Of a stretch of DNA of 64,000 bases, positions 16,760 to 25,117 are shown piece after piece (the stretch's first letter is position 1; each line of letters opens with the position of its first letter). The stretch lies in assembly GCF_041821145.1 (NCBI RefSeq), contig NZ_JBGUBC010000013.1:1-64000 (forward strand), in the 5' to 3' direction. The notes under the pieces were generated by a model. It was not told where the DNA came from. It ran no database searches and saw only the letters and a list, made by a program, of their open reading frames with translations. The position numbers and the translations under genes are program-made. The DNA is from Halopenitus sp041821145. GTDB lineage: Archaea; Halobacteriota; Halobacteria; Halobacteriales; Haloferacaceae.

Positions 16760-16856
16760 ACCGACACGTCACGGCTCTCCGAGTTGAACCGTTCGAACTC
16801 TATCCGTGTCACTGGGGTCCGAACCGACCGTCTCAGACAGCCCCGAATCCGTGAGC

Positions 16857-19244
16857 TCACGCCGCGAGCCGATCGTGGTCGACGCGGTAGATCCGGACGC
16901 CGTCGGTCTCGAAGGCGACCTCGACGCCCTGAAGGTGTCCGATCGAGACGTCCTCGCCGTAGCGGGCACGTTCGGCCGGACCGACCCAGACGTATCGAAC
17001 GTCGTGTTCTCGAAGGACCGCAACGCGCTCGGCATCGGAGCCGGCGTACGCACGATCGGCATCCGAAACGCGCCCGTAGTAGGATTCGACTCCTCGATAG
17101 CCGATCTGGTGGCTCCAGCCGACGACGGTCGGGATGCCCGTGAACGAGGAGGCAGGGTTCGACTCCCAGGAGTACGTGCCCGGTTCCCCGGGATTCTCCG
17201 CAAGCCCCTCCGGCGACCGGCTCGTACCCGGGGCCTCAAGCAGAACGTCCTCGTGGGTGGCGTGCGTGTCGAGCCATCGGATCGCAGCCGCCTCGGCCGG
17301 GCGCGTCTCCTCCAGGTAGGCGGTCGAATCGAGCGTCCCGGCGTCGTTGGCCGCGAAGTGTCCCCCGAGTGCGAGGGCCGCGTACGGGAGGACGGAGACG
17401 ACGAGCAGAGCCACGATGACGCGTGCGATCGTGTGTTCGGAAGGGAGCCGGGTACGGAGGCTCCGACGGACGCCGAATACATCCGAATCGGTGGCGGGAA
17501 CGGCGAACCCGCGCGCGTACGCCTCCGAGAGGACGACGCCGATCGCGACCCCCCACAGGACCCAGACGTGGAAATAGGTCTTGAAGACGGTGTTGAGTCG
17601 TCCAGGGCCGGCCAGTTCGGCGAGGTGAATGATCTCGACGAGGCCGACGAGCCCGGCACCTGCGAGGATCAGAACCGTCTCGAAGCCGACGTCCCGATCG
17701 GTTCGTGCCGCGACCCACCCGAGCACCAGGATCGGTCCCAGGAGCGAGACGGCGGGAACGTCGAGGAGAACGCCGACGGCGGCGACGGCGAGAACGCTTC
17801 CCACGATCGGGACTCGGCGAGTCGAGAACCGACCGAGAAGGTAACAGAAGAAGGCAGCAAGGAACGCGCCGTGAACACGTACCAGCGCGCCGAGCGCGGA
17901 CCGATCTGTCGGGTCCACGAGGGCGAGAGTCTGCTCGCTGCTCGCCGAGAGCAAAAACGGCGCGGCGAGAAGGAACCCGAACGCGCCGATCCCCGCCGTG
18001 ACCGCGAGCGCACCGAGAGTCCGTTCGATCTCGACCCGAAGCGGTCCCTCGTCGAGTCGCGATCGGAGGGTCGAACGGAGACGGTCCCCTCCGGGAAGGA
18101 GAGTGATCGGGGACGCGGGTGCGAACGCAAGCGCGAGCCAACACACTCCGAGCAGCGTCGCAACGTCCCACGTGTGGATCACGGCGAGAATGCCGACAAG
18201 CGGAATGACGATCCCGAAGGCGAGCCCACGACGCCGTCCTCGCGACTCTTCGGGCGTGCGCCAGTAGGCGTAGGCGATCGCGGTCCCGGCGAAAAGAAAC
18301 GGTGCGCCGAGCATGTGGGCGTGGAGGTCGCCGTTGAGGAACGCGAAGAGCGGGAACTCGTTTATCGTCCCGTCGACGACCCGGCTCGCCGTCCAGTAGC
18401 TGAACCGCGCAGTTCCCGTGAACAGGTCCTCGGCCGCTTCCGGTCCGCCGGTCGTGACGATCCCCACAAGCGTTCGGGCGGCCGACTCGGGGAGCGCCCG
18501 CAACGCGATCCCGATGACCGGAACGAGGTTGCTCGCGAGACCAACGAAGACGGCAGCGAGGACGCCGGCACGGGTGGCGGCTCGTTCTTCCAGTCGATCA
18601 GAAGCGATCGCGCGCGCGAGATCGAAAGCCCCCACGATGAGACAGGCGTAGATTCCGGCGAGCCCGAGATTGTACGCGTAGGCGGCCGGAGTCCCCGTGA
18701 GGGTCGCAAGGAGGGCGACCGTGAGATGGCCGCCGTAGTAGTAGTTCAGCGTCTCGCCGGCGAACCAGACGTCGAATGGCGGGAGCGTCTCCGCCCGCAA
18801 AAGCGACCTGAGGATCCCGTAATCGAGGAACTTCTCCCCGCCGGCAGGCGTGATGGCCGGGTCGGCAGCGCGGATCGCAACGACGAACAGGAACGCTGCC
18901 ACGAAGACGACCGCCGAGAACGCGACCGCCTGCCGATCGATCCCATCCACGAGGTCGCGTCCATCGATCCGACGATCGAACACCGCCTCCCGATCGATAT
19001 CGGTGACGAGCGAGACGAGCGAGACGAGGAGAAGAACGCCGACGCCGAGCCAGGCCGTTCGAGGTCCGTAGTTCACCCGTCCGGTCCAGTAGGCGACCGT
19101 CGTCAGGATGGCGAGCCCGACCACGGGCGCGAATCCGATTCCGCGTGCTGGAAATCCCCTGAAGAGCCGCGCTGAAACGGGGAACGCAAGCGCCCCGAGC
19201 GCGACGAACGCGAGGAGCCACCGGACGACGAGGAGATACTCCAT
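16857..19244 (-). CDS. DUF2298 (Chlor_Arch_YYY) multi-helix membrane protein, likely glycosyltransferase-like
   Basis: 795 residues from the ATG at 19244 (MEYLLVVRWLLAFVA); longer in-frame starts would run into the divergent gene. About 15 or more membrane helices cover residues 1-640, and a soluble C-terminal domain follows. The family hallmark is AGETLNYYYGGHLTVALL with its YYY, about residue 155, and DLHAHMLG further on. DUF2298 proteins resemble GT-C type oligosaccharide transferases with acidic lumenal loops, but no activity is proven. Divergent GT2 and GtrA genes share its promoter region, which suggests a joint role in lipid-linked sugar or surface glycan metabolism. Confidence 0.82.
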   Translation of the reverse strand: MEYLLVVRWLLAFVALGALAFPVSARLFRGFPARGIGFAPVVGLAILTTVAYWTGRVNYGPRTAWLGVGVLLLVSLVSLVTDIDREAVFDRRIDGRDLVDGIDRQAVAFSAVVFVAAFLFVVAIRAADPAITPAGGEKFLDYGILRSLLRAETLPPFDVWFAGETLNYYYGGHLTVALLATLTGTPAAYAYNLGLAGIYACLIVGAFDLARAIASDRLEERAATRAGVLAAVFVGLASNLVPVIGIALRALPESAARTLVGIVTTGGPEAAEDLFTGTARFSYWTASRVVDGTINEFPLFAFLNGDLHAHMLGAPFLFAGTAIAYAYWRTPEESRGRRRGLAFGIVIPLVGILAVIHTWDVATLLGVCWLALAFAPASPITLLPGGDRLRSTLRSRLDEGPLRVEIERTLGALAVTAGIGAFGFLLAAPFLLSASSEQTLALVDPTDRSALGALVRVHGAFLAAFFCYLLGRFSTRRVPIVGSVLAVAAVGVLLDVPAVSLLGPILVLGWVAARTDRDVGFETVLILAGAGLVGLVEIIHLAELAGPGRLNTVFKTYFHVWVLWGVAIGVVLSEAYARGFAVPATDSDVFGVRRSLRTRLPSEHTIARVIVALLVVSVLPYAALALGGHFAANDAGTLDSTAYLEETRPAEAAAIRWLDTHATHEDVLLEAPGTSRSPEGLAENPGEPGTYSWESNPASSFTGIPTVVGWSHQIGYRGVESYYGRVSDADRAYAGSDAERVAVLREHDVRYVWVGPAERARYGEDVSIGHLQGVEVAFETDGVRIYRVDHDRLAA

Positions 19245-19383
19245 GTCCACCGGGAGAGGCGCGAACGCTGAAACGTCTTCGGGTCCGTATCGATCAGTCG
19301 ATGCTATCGGACGGTCCGACGGTCGAGATCGGTGACGGGTCGCAATCGTCCCCGACTCCCGGTCCGGACGCAAGCCACACGGC

Positions 19384-19391
19384 TTTTTTAT
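19384..19391 (+). promoter_or_regulatory. Probable TATA box of the GT2 gene
   Basis: A run of T followed by AT (TTTTTTAT) lies about 27 bases upstream of the GT2 start codon, matching the spacing of an archaeal TATA element for a leaderless mRNA. Confidence 0.5.
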
Positions 19392-19413
19392 CAGTGACCC
19401 GGAAGCGATAGAC

Positions 19414-20214
19414 ATGGACGCGAGTCTCGGGGTCGTGATACCCGCCTTCAGGCCGGACGTCGACCGGCTTACGGCATACGTGGAGGCGATCGATGACCGC
19501 CTTTCTCCCGAGACGATCCGGATCGAGATCGACGATCCCGAACCCGGCGTCGAAGAGCGGATCGCCGAGGCCACTACCACGCGTGTCGCGGAGACGACCG
19601 TTTCGGTCGCCGGTCGGCGTCGTGGGAAGGGTGCGGCGATCACGGCTGGCTTCGAGGCGCTCTCGACGGACGTGTTCGTGTTTCTCGACGCCGACGGAGC
19701 GACGCCAGCCGATGCCGCCGCACGCGTGATCGAGCCCGTGCTGTCGGGGAACGCGGACCTCGCGGTCGGTTCTCGACGCCATCCGGATTCGGACGTGCGA
19801 TCCCATCAGACCATCTTTCGGCGCGCGCTCGGCGACGGCTTCGCGTGGCTCGCTCGACGGCTACTCGAGACGCCGCTTTACGACTACCAGTGTGGCGCAA
19901 AGGCGATCAGCGCGGACGTCTGGAATCGGCTGCGTGGTGACGTCTATGAGTCCGGATTCGCCTGGGACATCGAACTCGTCGCGCTCGCGGGGGCACATGG
20001 CGCGCGTATTCTCGAGGTGCCGATCCGCTGGGAGGACAGACCGGGATCGACCGTCGATCCGATCCACGACACGCTCGGGATGTTTCGTGGACTGGTGACC
20101 GCGAGACATCGCGAACGGATCGCCGCCGGGAGTCGACTGCATCGGGCCGTCGCCTCCGATCCCGGCCCGTCGCTTCCCGAACAACTTCACGAGAACGCGG
20201 GAGATCCGACGTGA
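19414..20214 (+). CDS. Family 2 glycosyltransferase
   Basis: 266 residues. The GT-A fold is visible: LGVVIPAFRPDVDRL at the N-terminus, RRRGKGAAITAGFEAL, then the DXD-like DADGATP (about residue 93) that binds the nucleotide-sugar metal, and later YDYQCGAKAISADVW and EVPIRWEDR. This layout matches dolichol-phosphate sugar synthases of the DPM1/AglJ kind. No C-terminal membrane helices are present, so membrane association would come from the GtrA protein encoded 28 bases downstream. The transcript is probably leaderless. Confidence 0.88.
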   Translation: MDASLGVVIPAFRPDVDRLTAYVEAIDDRLSPETIRIEIDDPEPGVEERIAEATTTRVAETTVSVAGRRRGKGAAITAGFEALSTDVFVFLDADGATPADAAARVIEPVLSGNADLAVGSRRHPDSDVRSHQTIFRRALGDGFAWLARRLLETPLYDYQCGAKAISADVWNRLRGDVYESGFAWDIELVALAGAHGARILEVPIRWEDRPGSTVDPIHDTLGMFRGLVTARHRERIAAGSRLHRAVASDPGPSLPEQLHENAGDPT

Positions 20215-20242
20215 ACGGTGGTCACCGAGCGGGGGTGGTCGT

Positions 20243-20701
20243 ATGAGGACGCTCCAGGACGTGCTCGGAGAACTGGCTCGCGGTGCACGATTCGGCAGGT
20301 TCCTCTCGGTTGGTGCCCTCGGCGCGCTCGTGGATCTGCCGATCAGTACCGCCCTCGCGCTTGGCGGCGTCCTCGAGCCACAGTGGGCGAAGGTCGTCGG
20401 CACGGAGTGTGCGATCATCGTGATGTTCCTGATCAACGATTCCTGGACCTTCGAGGCCCACGGCGCGACGGGACGCCGCGCGAAGCTTCGCCGACTCGTT
20501 CGTTCGAACGTCGTGCGATCGGGCGGGCTCCTCATCCAGTTCGCGGTCGTGTGGATGCTGACCGGTCTCGACGTGGAGATCGGCTTCGCCGGAATGGACG
20601 TTTGGCCGGTGGTGACGATGCCGATCGCGATCGGCGTGTCGGTGCTCGTCAACTACGTCGCGGAGAGCCTGTTCACCTGGCGAGTGACCACGGATCGGTG
20701 A
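20243..20701 (+). CDS. GtrA family membrane protein (putative flippase)
   Basis: 152 residues with four membrane helices. The family features are FGRFLSVGALGALVDLP in the first helix and CAIIVMFLINDSWTFE (the N-x-x-W-T-F motif) in the second. A basic loop RRAKLRRLVRSN and the last helix ending VNYVAESLFTWR also fit. GtrA proteins are thought to help move polyprenyl-linked sugars across the membrane. It follows the GT2 gene closely in one operon, a pairing known from many microbes. Confidence 0.87.
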   Translation: MRTLQDVLGELARGARFGRFLSVGALGALVDLPISTALALGGVLEPQWAKVVGTECAIIVMFLINDSWTFEAHGATGRRAKLRRLVRSNVVRSGGLLIQFAVVWMLTGLDVEIGFAGMDVWPVVTMPIAIGVSVLVNYVAESLFTWRVTTDR

Positions 20702-20791
20702 GTTGTGACCGCCGTTCAGACCGTGATCGCTTATAAGCGGATCGACGCCGTTTCCACGCCGTGAACTCGCATACGGCACCCGAATCACAAC

Positions 20792-20799
20792 CCTTAACC
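20792..20799 (+). promoter_or_regulatory. Probable TATA box of initiator tRNA-Met
   Basis: CCTTAACC is centred about 27 bases before the first base of the tRNA, the usual archaeal promoter spacing. Confidence 0.45.
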
Positions 20800-20822
20800 G
20801 TTGGACAGGTGTTCGATCTGAT

Positions 20823-20897
20823 AGCGGGATGGGATAGCCAGGAGATTCCGCCGGGCTCATAACCCGGAGATCGGTGGTTCAAATCCACTTCCCGCTA
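20823..20897 (+). tRNA. Initiator tRNA-Met (CAT)
   Basis: A 75-nt cloverleaf with acceptor AGCGGGA/TCCCGCT and discriminator A. The first pair is A-U, a hallmark of archaeal initiators. The anticodon stem CCGGG/CCCGG contains the three consecutive G:C pairs (29-31 with 39-41) that direct initiation. The loop is CTCATAA and the T loop TTCAAAT. CCA is not encoded and there is no intron. It lies upstream of the gene for initiation factor 1A. Confidence 0.95.
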
Positions 20898-21034
20898 TAG
20901 TTCGCGTCTCGTTGTGTGCCGTTATTCTCGCCGTTTTCGGTTTTGATCGTCGATACCACGTTCGTTCGGTTCGATCGTTGCCGTTCGATCACGGGCCATC
21001 CGATCCTCCCGTCCGAGGGATCGTGGATCCGACT

Positions 21035-21042
21035 CCTTATCA
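21035..21042 (+). promoter_or_regulatory. Probable TATA box of eif1A
   Basis: CCTTATCA lies about 26 bases before the GTG start codon, consistent with a leaderless transcript. Confidence 0.45.
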
Positions 21043-21064
21043 GTCGTGACGGCGTACATATCGT

Positions 21065-21349
21065 GTGACTGAGGAAAGCGGGCGTCGGGACCTCCGAATG
21101 CCCAACGATGATCAGGTGTTTGCTGTCGTAACCGAAATGCTTGGGCACAGCCGTGTAACGCTTCGGTGTGCCGACGGCGTCGAACGAATGGGTCGGATTC
21201 CGGGTCGAATGAAGTACCGAAACTGGATCAACCGAGACGACGTCGTACTGGCGGAACCCTGGAGCTTCCAGGACGAGAAGGCAAACGTCGAGTGGCGCTA
21301 CGACGAGTCCGCAGCCAACCAGCTTCGGCGCGAAGGCCACATCGAGTAG
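21065..21349 (+). CDS. eif1A: Translation initiation factor 1A (aIF1A)
   Basis: 94 residues from a GTG start. An S1/OB-fold domain is clear: QVFAVVTEMLGHSRVTLRCADG, then RIPGRMKYRNWINRDDVVL and the C-terminal DEKANVEWRYD. It binds the small ribosomal subunit near the A site and helps the initiator tRNA settle on the start codon. The length is standard for archaeal aIF1A. The GTG start is supported by the TATA element at the right spacing. The initiator tRNA gene lies just upstream, but with its own promoter. Confidence 0.95.
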   Translation: MTEESGRRDLRMPNDDQVFAVVTEMLGHSRVTLRCADGVERMGRIPGRMKYRNWINRDDVVLAEPWSFQDEKANVEWRYDESAANQLRREGHIE

Positions 21350-21550
21350 CTCCCCGTTTTCGGGCGGAACTGTTCTGCGTGATTCATCCGATGGATACCG
21401 TTACGTGTCAGTCCGCGAATCGTCCCACTCGTACTCGTCGTGACTGGCTCACCCCGTCTCGTTCAGCACCTCGCTGAGTTCGCCGCCGATCTCGTGTGAA
21501 CGACCGTCGGGACGCAACCGGCCACGACGAAACGGGCACACTCGGAAAAT

Positions 21551-21558
21551 CCTTATTG
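21551..21558 (+). promoter_or_regulatory. Probable TATA box of the phosphoribosyltransferase operon
   Basis: CCTTATTG lies about 30 bases before the ATG at 21585; the same element type precedes trm5 and eif1A. Confidence 0.4.
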
Positions 21559-21584
21559 GGTCGCGGACACCATCTCCGGGCGAG

Positions 21585-22286
21585 ATGAGTGACCTCCCGG
21601 ACGATTTCAACTGCACCATCACTAACTGGGAGTACATCTACGGCCTGTGCCGGACCGTCGCGAACCAGGTAAAACGCGCCGACTTCGAGCCGGACGTCGT
21701 GGTCGCGCTCGCACGTGGCGGCTGGTTCGCCGGACGGTGTCTCTGTGATTTCCTCGGGCTGGACGATCTCACCAGCCTGAAGATGGAACATTACGTCGGA
21801 ACCGCCGAGAAGGCGGCCGAACCACGAGTCCGCTATCCCATGCCGGCGGGTAGCGTCGAGGGGAAAGACGTTCTCGTCATCGACGACATCGCCGACACCG
21901 GCGGGTCGATCCGTCGAGCCCATGAGTACGTCACCGATCGCGATCCCGGACGGGTGAAGACGGCGACTCTGCAGTTGCTCGAGACCTCGGAGTTCGAGCC
22001 CGACTTCGTCGGCGAGACTCTCGAGGAGTGGGTCTGGGTCGTCTATCCGTGGAACTTCATCGAGGACATGATCGACTTGATCTCGGGGATCATGGAGCGG
22101 GCCGACGTGGAGGCGGTCTCACGTGCGGACGTTCGGCGGCTCTTTGCCCGGCACCACGACGTGAGTCGCATCGAGATGGAGATCGCCCAGCCGAACCGGC
22201 TGGACGAGGTGCTCACGGAGATGGAACGGCGCGGCGTGATCGAGACGATGGGACAGGACCGATGGCGACTGAGTGATCGCGAGTGA
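21585..22286 (+). CDS. Purine-type phosphoribosyltransferase with C-terminal winged-helix-like extension
   Basis: 233 residues. A type I PRTase domain (about 1-160) has VVVALARGGWFAGRCLCDFLG and the PRPP-binding motif VLVIDDIADTGGSI (about residue 103). The domain resembles the Gpt/xanthine-hypoxanthine PRTases, which make nucleotides from a free base. The last 60-70 residues (VEAVSRADVRRLFARHH...ERRGVIETMGQDRWRLSD) look like a small helical or winged-helix unit, possibly regulatory. The exact base used cannot be told. The HD nucleotidase gene starts within its stop codon (GTGA), so the pair may act together in purine or deoxynucleotide salvage. Confidence 0.82.
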   Translation: MSDLPDDFNCTITNWEYIYGLCRTVANQVKRADFEPDVVVALARGGWFAGRCLCDFLGLDDLTSLKMEHYVGTAEKAAEPRVRYPMPAGSVEGKDVLVIDDIADTGGSIRRAHEYVTDRDPGRVKTATLQLLETSEFEPDFVGETLEEWVWVVYPWNFIEDMIDLISGIMERADVEAVSRADVRRLFARHHDVSRIEMEIAQPNRLDEVLTEMERRGVIETMGQDRWRLSDRE

Positions 22287-22966
22287 GCGATCCGACCGGC
22301 TCCGATCCGGACGATTCCGATCCGAACGGGAGAATGGACGAGATCATCGAATCACTCCGTGAGACGCTGGCGTTGAAAGACGAGACTCGCACCGGCTGGG
22401 AGCTGCGTGGCGTCGAGGACCCGGAGTCGGTCGCCGCCCACTCGTGGGGCGTCGCGTATCTGGTCGTCTCGATCGGCGAGACGTTCGAATCGGACCTGCC
22501 GGCAGTCGACCTCGACGCAGCGCTTCGGCTCGCGGTCGTTCACGACGTGGCGGAGGCGCGAACGGGCGACGTCCCGACGCGTGCGGATCCATCTGCGGCC
22601 GCCGAGTTGCCCGACGCGGCGGAGTTGGAGGTCGAGGAACGGCAGGCGATGGTCGAGTTGGCGGGACCGCTTCCGGGATCGGTCGCGGACGACTGGGAAC
22701 GGTACGAACGGCGCGAGTCGCCCGAGGCCGTGCTCGTCAAGGAACTCGATCTGATAGAGATGTGTCTGCAAGCGTGGTATTACGAGCGAGGCGACCGCTA
22801 TGATCCGGCGGAAACCGGACCGAGTGATCCGGACGCCTTCGAGGCGTACGACGCGCTCGATGAGTTCTTCGAGACGGCGCGGTCCCGGCTGCAGACGGCG
22901 ACCGGTCGCCGGTATTTCGACCGGATCCGGAAACGGTATGTCGACGCACGCGACAGCACCGAGTGA
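22283..22966 (+). CDS. HD-domain 5'-nucleotidase, YfbR/HDDC2-like
   Basis: 227 residues from a GTG that overlaps the preceding stop. The metal-binding HD pattern is complete: SVAAHSWGVAYLV (first His), VVHDVAEARTGDVPT (HD and following acidic residues) and VKELDLIEM (final Asp). This order matches YfbR/HDDC2 proteins, which dephosphorylate deoxynucleoside 5'-monophosphates. It is translationally coupled to the phosphoribosyltransferase, supporting a nucleotide-salvage role. No signal peptide is present. Confidence 0.85.
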   Translation: MSDPTGSDPDDSDPNGRMDEIIESLRETLALKDETRTGWELRGVEDPESVAAHSWGVAYLVVSIGETFESDLPAVDLDAALRLAVVHDVAEARTGDVPTRADPSAAAELPDAAELEVEERQAMVELAGPLPGSVADDWERYERRESPEAVLVKELDLIEMCLQAWYYERGDRYDPAETGPSDPDAFEAYDALDEFFETARSRLQTATGRRYFDRIRKRYVDARDSTE

Positions 22967-23054
22967 TCCGAACGTATCGGTAGCCGCCTCGATGGTGGAT
23001 CGATCCGGATGACGGGATGGCAATGAGACGATGAAAGATGAGACGACGACGGGG

Positions 23055-23084
23055 CGAGATGACGACGGACGAGATGACGACGGG
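23055..23084 (+). repeat. Tandem 15-bp repeat in a purine-rich intergenic tract
   Basis: CGAGATGACGACGGA at 23055-23069 is followed at once by the same sequence with one change at 23070-23084, then partial GATGACGAG pieces. The whole 22990-23170 tract of the plus strand is strikingly purine-rich and built of GATGACG-like words, in a 237-base gap between the HD gene and the AEC transporter gene. Confidence 0.6.
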
Positions 23085-23203
23085 ATGACGAGAAAGCGAG
23101 GGGAGACACCAATGAGATGCGAGGACGAGGGGACGACGGCATCGAGCGCACTCGGGCGGGGACGGGCGAGTGAATTCGAGTCGGGTTGCAGGGCCGATCG
23201 CGG

Positions 23204-24160
23204 ATGACCGAGTTGGTCGGTATTTTCACCTCGGCGGTCCTTCCGATCGTCGCGATCGCAGGCGTCGGCGTGATACTCGGACGGAGGAAGGGCGTCGACC
23301 CGGGTCCCCTCAACACGGCGGTCCTCTACGTGCTGGCACCGGCGCTCGTCTTTCACAGCCTCGCGCTCACCGAACTGGCAGCCGGCACCCTCGTCCGGAT
23401 CGCTGTCGGGGTCGTCGTCTTCACGCTCTCGATGGTCGCCGTCGGCGAGTTGCTCGGTCGCGCCCTCGGTACTGTGGAACCGCTCTTGAGCGCGCTGTTG
23501 CTCGTGGCGATCTTCTCGAACAGCGGGAATCTCGGGATCCCCGTGTCCGATTTCGCCTTCGGCGATGTCGGCCGGCAGACAGCCGTGCTCTTTCTTTCGG
23601 TCCAGTCGGTGTTGATGTACACCGTCGGTGTCTATCTGGCCTCCAGGTCGGGGGGATCATCGGGGCTTTCGGGCGTTAAGAAGGTGTTCTACGTCCCGCT
23701 CGTCTACGCCGTCGGCGCCGCCCTTCTGGCTCGTGCGATCGGGATCGTCCCGCCCCCGGGATCGGCGACGATGGAGGCGGTCGGGCTCGTCGGCGACTCG
23801 TCGATTCCCCTGATGCTTCTCATTCTCGGCATCGAACTCTCACGTACCGACTACGAGGCCGCCCTCACGAACACGGTCGTTCCGACCGCACTACGGCTCG
23901 GGATCGCACCGATCATGGGTCTCGTCATCGTCACGGTGCTCGGCTTCCAGAATCAGACGGTCGCGCGCGTGTTCGTCCTGGAGACGGGGATGCCGGCCGC
24001 GATCACGCCGCTCATCCTCGTCGTCGAATTCGCCGGCTCACGGGACGAGGGGGTCACCGCGCCGGAACTCATTTCGACGAGCGTGCTCGTGACGACGATC
24101 GTGTCGGTCCCCTATCTCACGCTTCTGATCGCGCTTTTACAGTCCGGAATCGTCATTTGA
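23204..24160 (+). CDS. AEC family (auxin-efflux-carrier-like) transporter
   Basis: 318 residues with about ten membrane helices in two halves. Family features are the N-terminal VLPIVAIAGVGVILGRR, the SGNLGIPV motif in the middle (about residue 110), and ETGMPAAITPLI in the second half, where AEC proteins have a conserved MP. Such proteins carry small organic acids such as malonate or malate in bacteria; the substrate here is unknown. The ATG at 23204 fits the first helix; the in-frame ATG six codons earlier adds only polar residues. Confidence 0.85.
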   Translation: MTELVGIFTSAVLPIVAIAGVGVILGRRKGVDPGPLNTAVLYVLAPALVFHSLALTELAAGTLVRIAVGVVVFTLSMVAVGELLGRALGTVEPLLSALLLVAIFSNSGNLGIPVSDFAFGDVGRQTAVLFLSVQSVLMYTVGVYLASRSGGSSGLSGVKKVFYVPLVYAVGAALLARAIGIVPPPGSATMEAVGLVGDSSIPLMLLILGIELSRTDYEAALTNTVVPTALRLGIAPIMGLVIVTVLGFQNQTVARVFVLETGMPAAITPLILVVEFAGSRDEGVTAPELISTSVLVTTIVSVPYLTLLIALLQSGIVI

Positions 24161-24214
24161 CGGGGTTCCACGTTTCCGGAACGTCTCGATCGAGGAGCCT
24201 CGATCAGCGAGCCC

Positions 24215-25117
24215 TCAGTCCGCGATGGCTTCCGACTCCACCCCGACGACTGTGGGGTCGCGGATCCAGAGATCGCCGAAGAGGTCGTCCTGCTGGAGAC
24301 GAACGCCGCCGCGGTGTGACATGAACAACAGCGCGAGAAACGTCATGAACGGTCGCCCGCCGGCGGTCTCGATCTCCTCGAACAGCACCTCGTTACGGCC
24401 CTTCTCGTAGTGCGGTCGAAGGGCCGACCGGACGTCGTCGATGACCTCCTCGATGTCCTCATCGTGGGTCCCGCCGGTGACGTCGTCCTCCGTCGGCTCC
24501 CCGTCGCGGCGAAACTCGTCGGCGTCACGATAATCGACGGTCTGGGTCCCGCGATCGTATCCTCGCGGCGACCCGGACGTGTCGTATTCCCGCGAGCGCT
24601 TCCACCACGTGCCGCGTTCGGCCTCGCGAAGCTCACGGACGAGTTCATCGAGGGTTTCGGGGGATCCGCGGGTGTTCTTTCGCTCCAGCCGTCGATCCAT
24701 CTCGGCTTCAAGTTGGTCGACGGGATCGAATCCGGATCCGGGAGTCGAATCCGGGCCCGGATCGTCTCCGGACTCCATGGCGAGTTCTCCGCCCTGCATG
24801 GCGGCCTCCCAGGGCTCTAGTTCGGGTTCTTCGGGCTCGTCATCGTCGTCCGATAACATCGCGTCGCTTTTCATCCGGAGGAGTACGCTCGCATAAAACA
24901 GCGCCCTCCCTGTCGTTCGGAGGTCGCGTGCGTCCAGCTCCTCGAGGAACGCATCGGTGACTCGAACGATGTCGATGTCCCACGGCTCGATCTCACCCTC
25001 CTCGGCGAGTTGAACGAGCAATTCGACCGGTTCGACCTCCTCGTCGTCGGGCTCCGGGCCGGGCTCGACCGTGATCTCATCGATAGGACCGACATCCTCG
25101 GTCGCGTCCTCAGTCAT
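24215..25117 (-). CDS. scpA: Segregation and condensation protein ScpA
   Basis: 300 residues. An acidic start (MTEDATEDVGPIDEI) leads into the kleisin N-terminal domain: EVEPVELLVQLAEEGEIEPWDIDIVRVTDAFLEEL and GRALFYASVLLRMKSDAML. A long acidic low-complexity linker follows. A winged-helix C-terminus (TAGGRPFMTFLALLFMSHRG, then VRLQQDDLFGDLWI) binds the SMC head. The start overlaps the smc stop by eight bases, so the two subunits are made together; smc is transcribed first. No ScpB gene is visible in the window. Confidence 0.92.
   Translation of the reverse strand: MTEDATEDVGPIDEITVEPGPEPDDEEVEPVELLVQLAEEGEIEPWDIDIVRVTDAFLEELDARDLRTTGRALFYASVLLRMKSDAMLSDDDDEPEEPELEPWEAAMQGGELAMESGDDPGPDSTPGSGFDPVDQLEAEMDRRLERKNTRGSPETLDELVRELREAERGTWWKRSREYDTSGSPRGYDRGTQTVDYRDADEFRRDGEPTEDDVTGGTHDEDIEEVIDDVRSALRPHYEKGRNEVLFEEIETAGGRPFMTFLALLFMSHRGGVRLQQDDLFGDLWIRDPTVVGVESEAIAD

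Noticed and set aside
16806..19175. 789-codon open frame on the plus strand
   Set aside because: It is the antisense of the DUF2298 gene. High GC at third codon positions keeps stops rare in the opposite strand; the product is Arg/Glu-rich low complexity with no domain.
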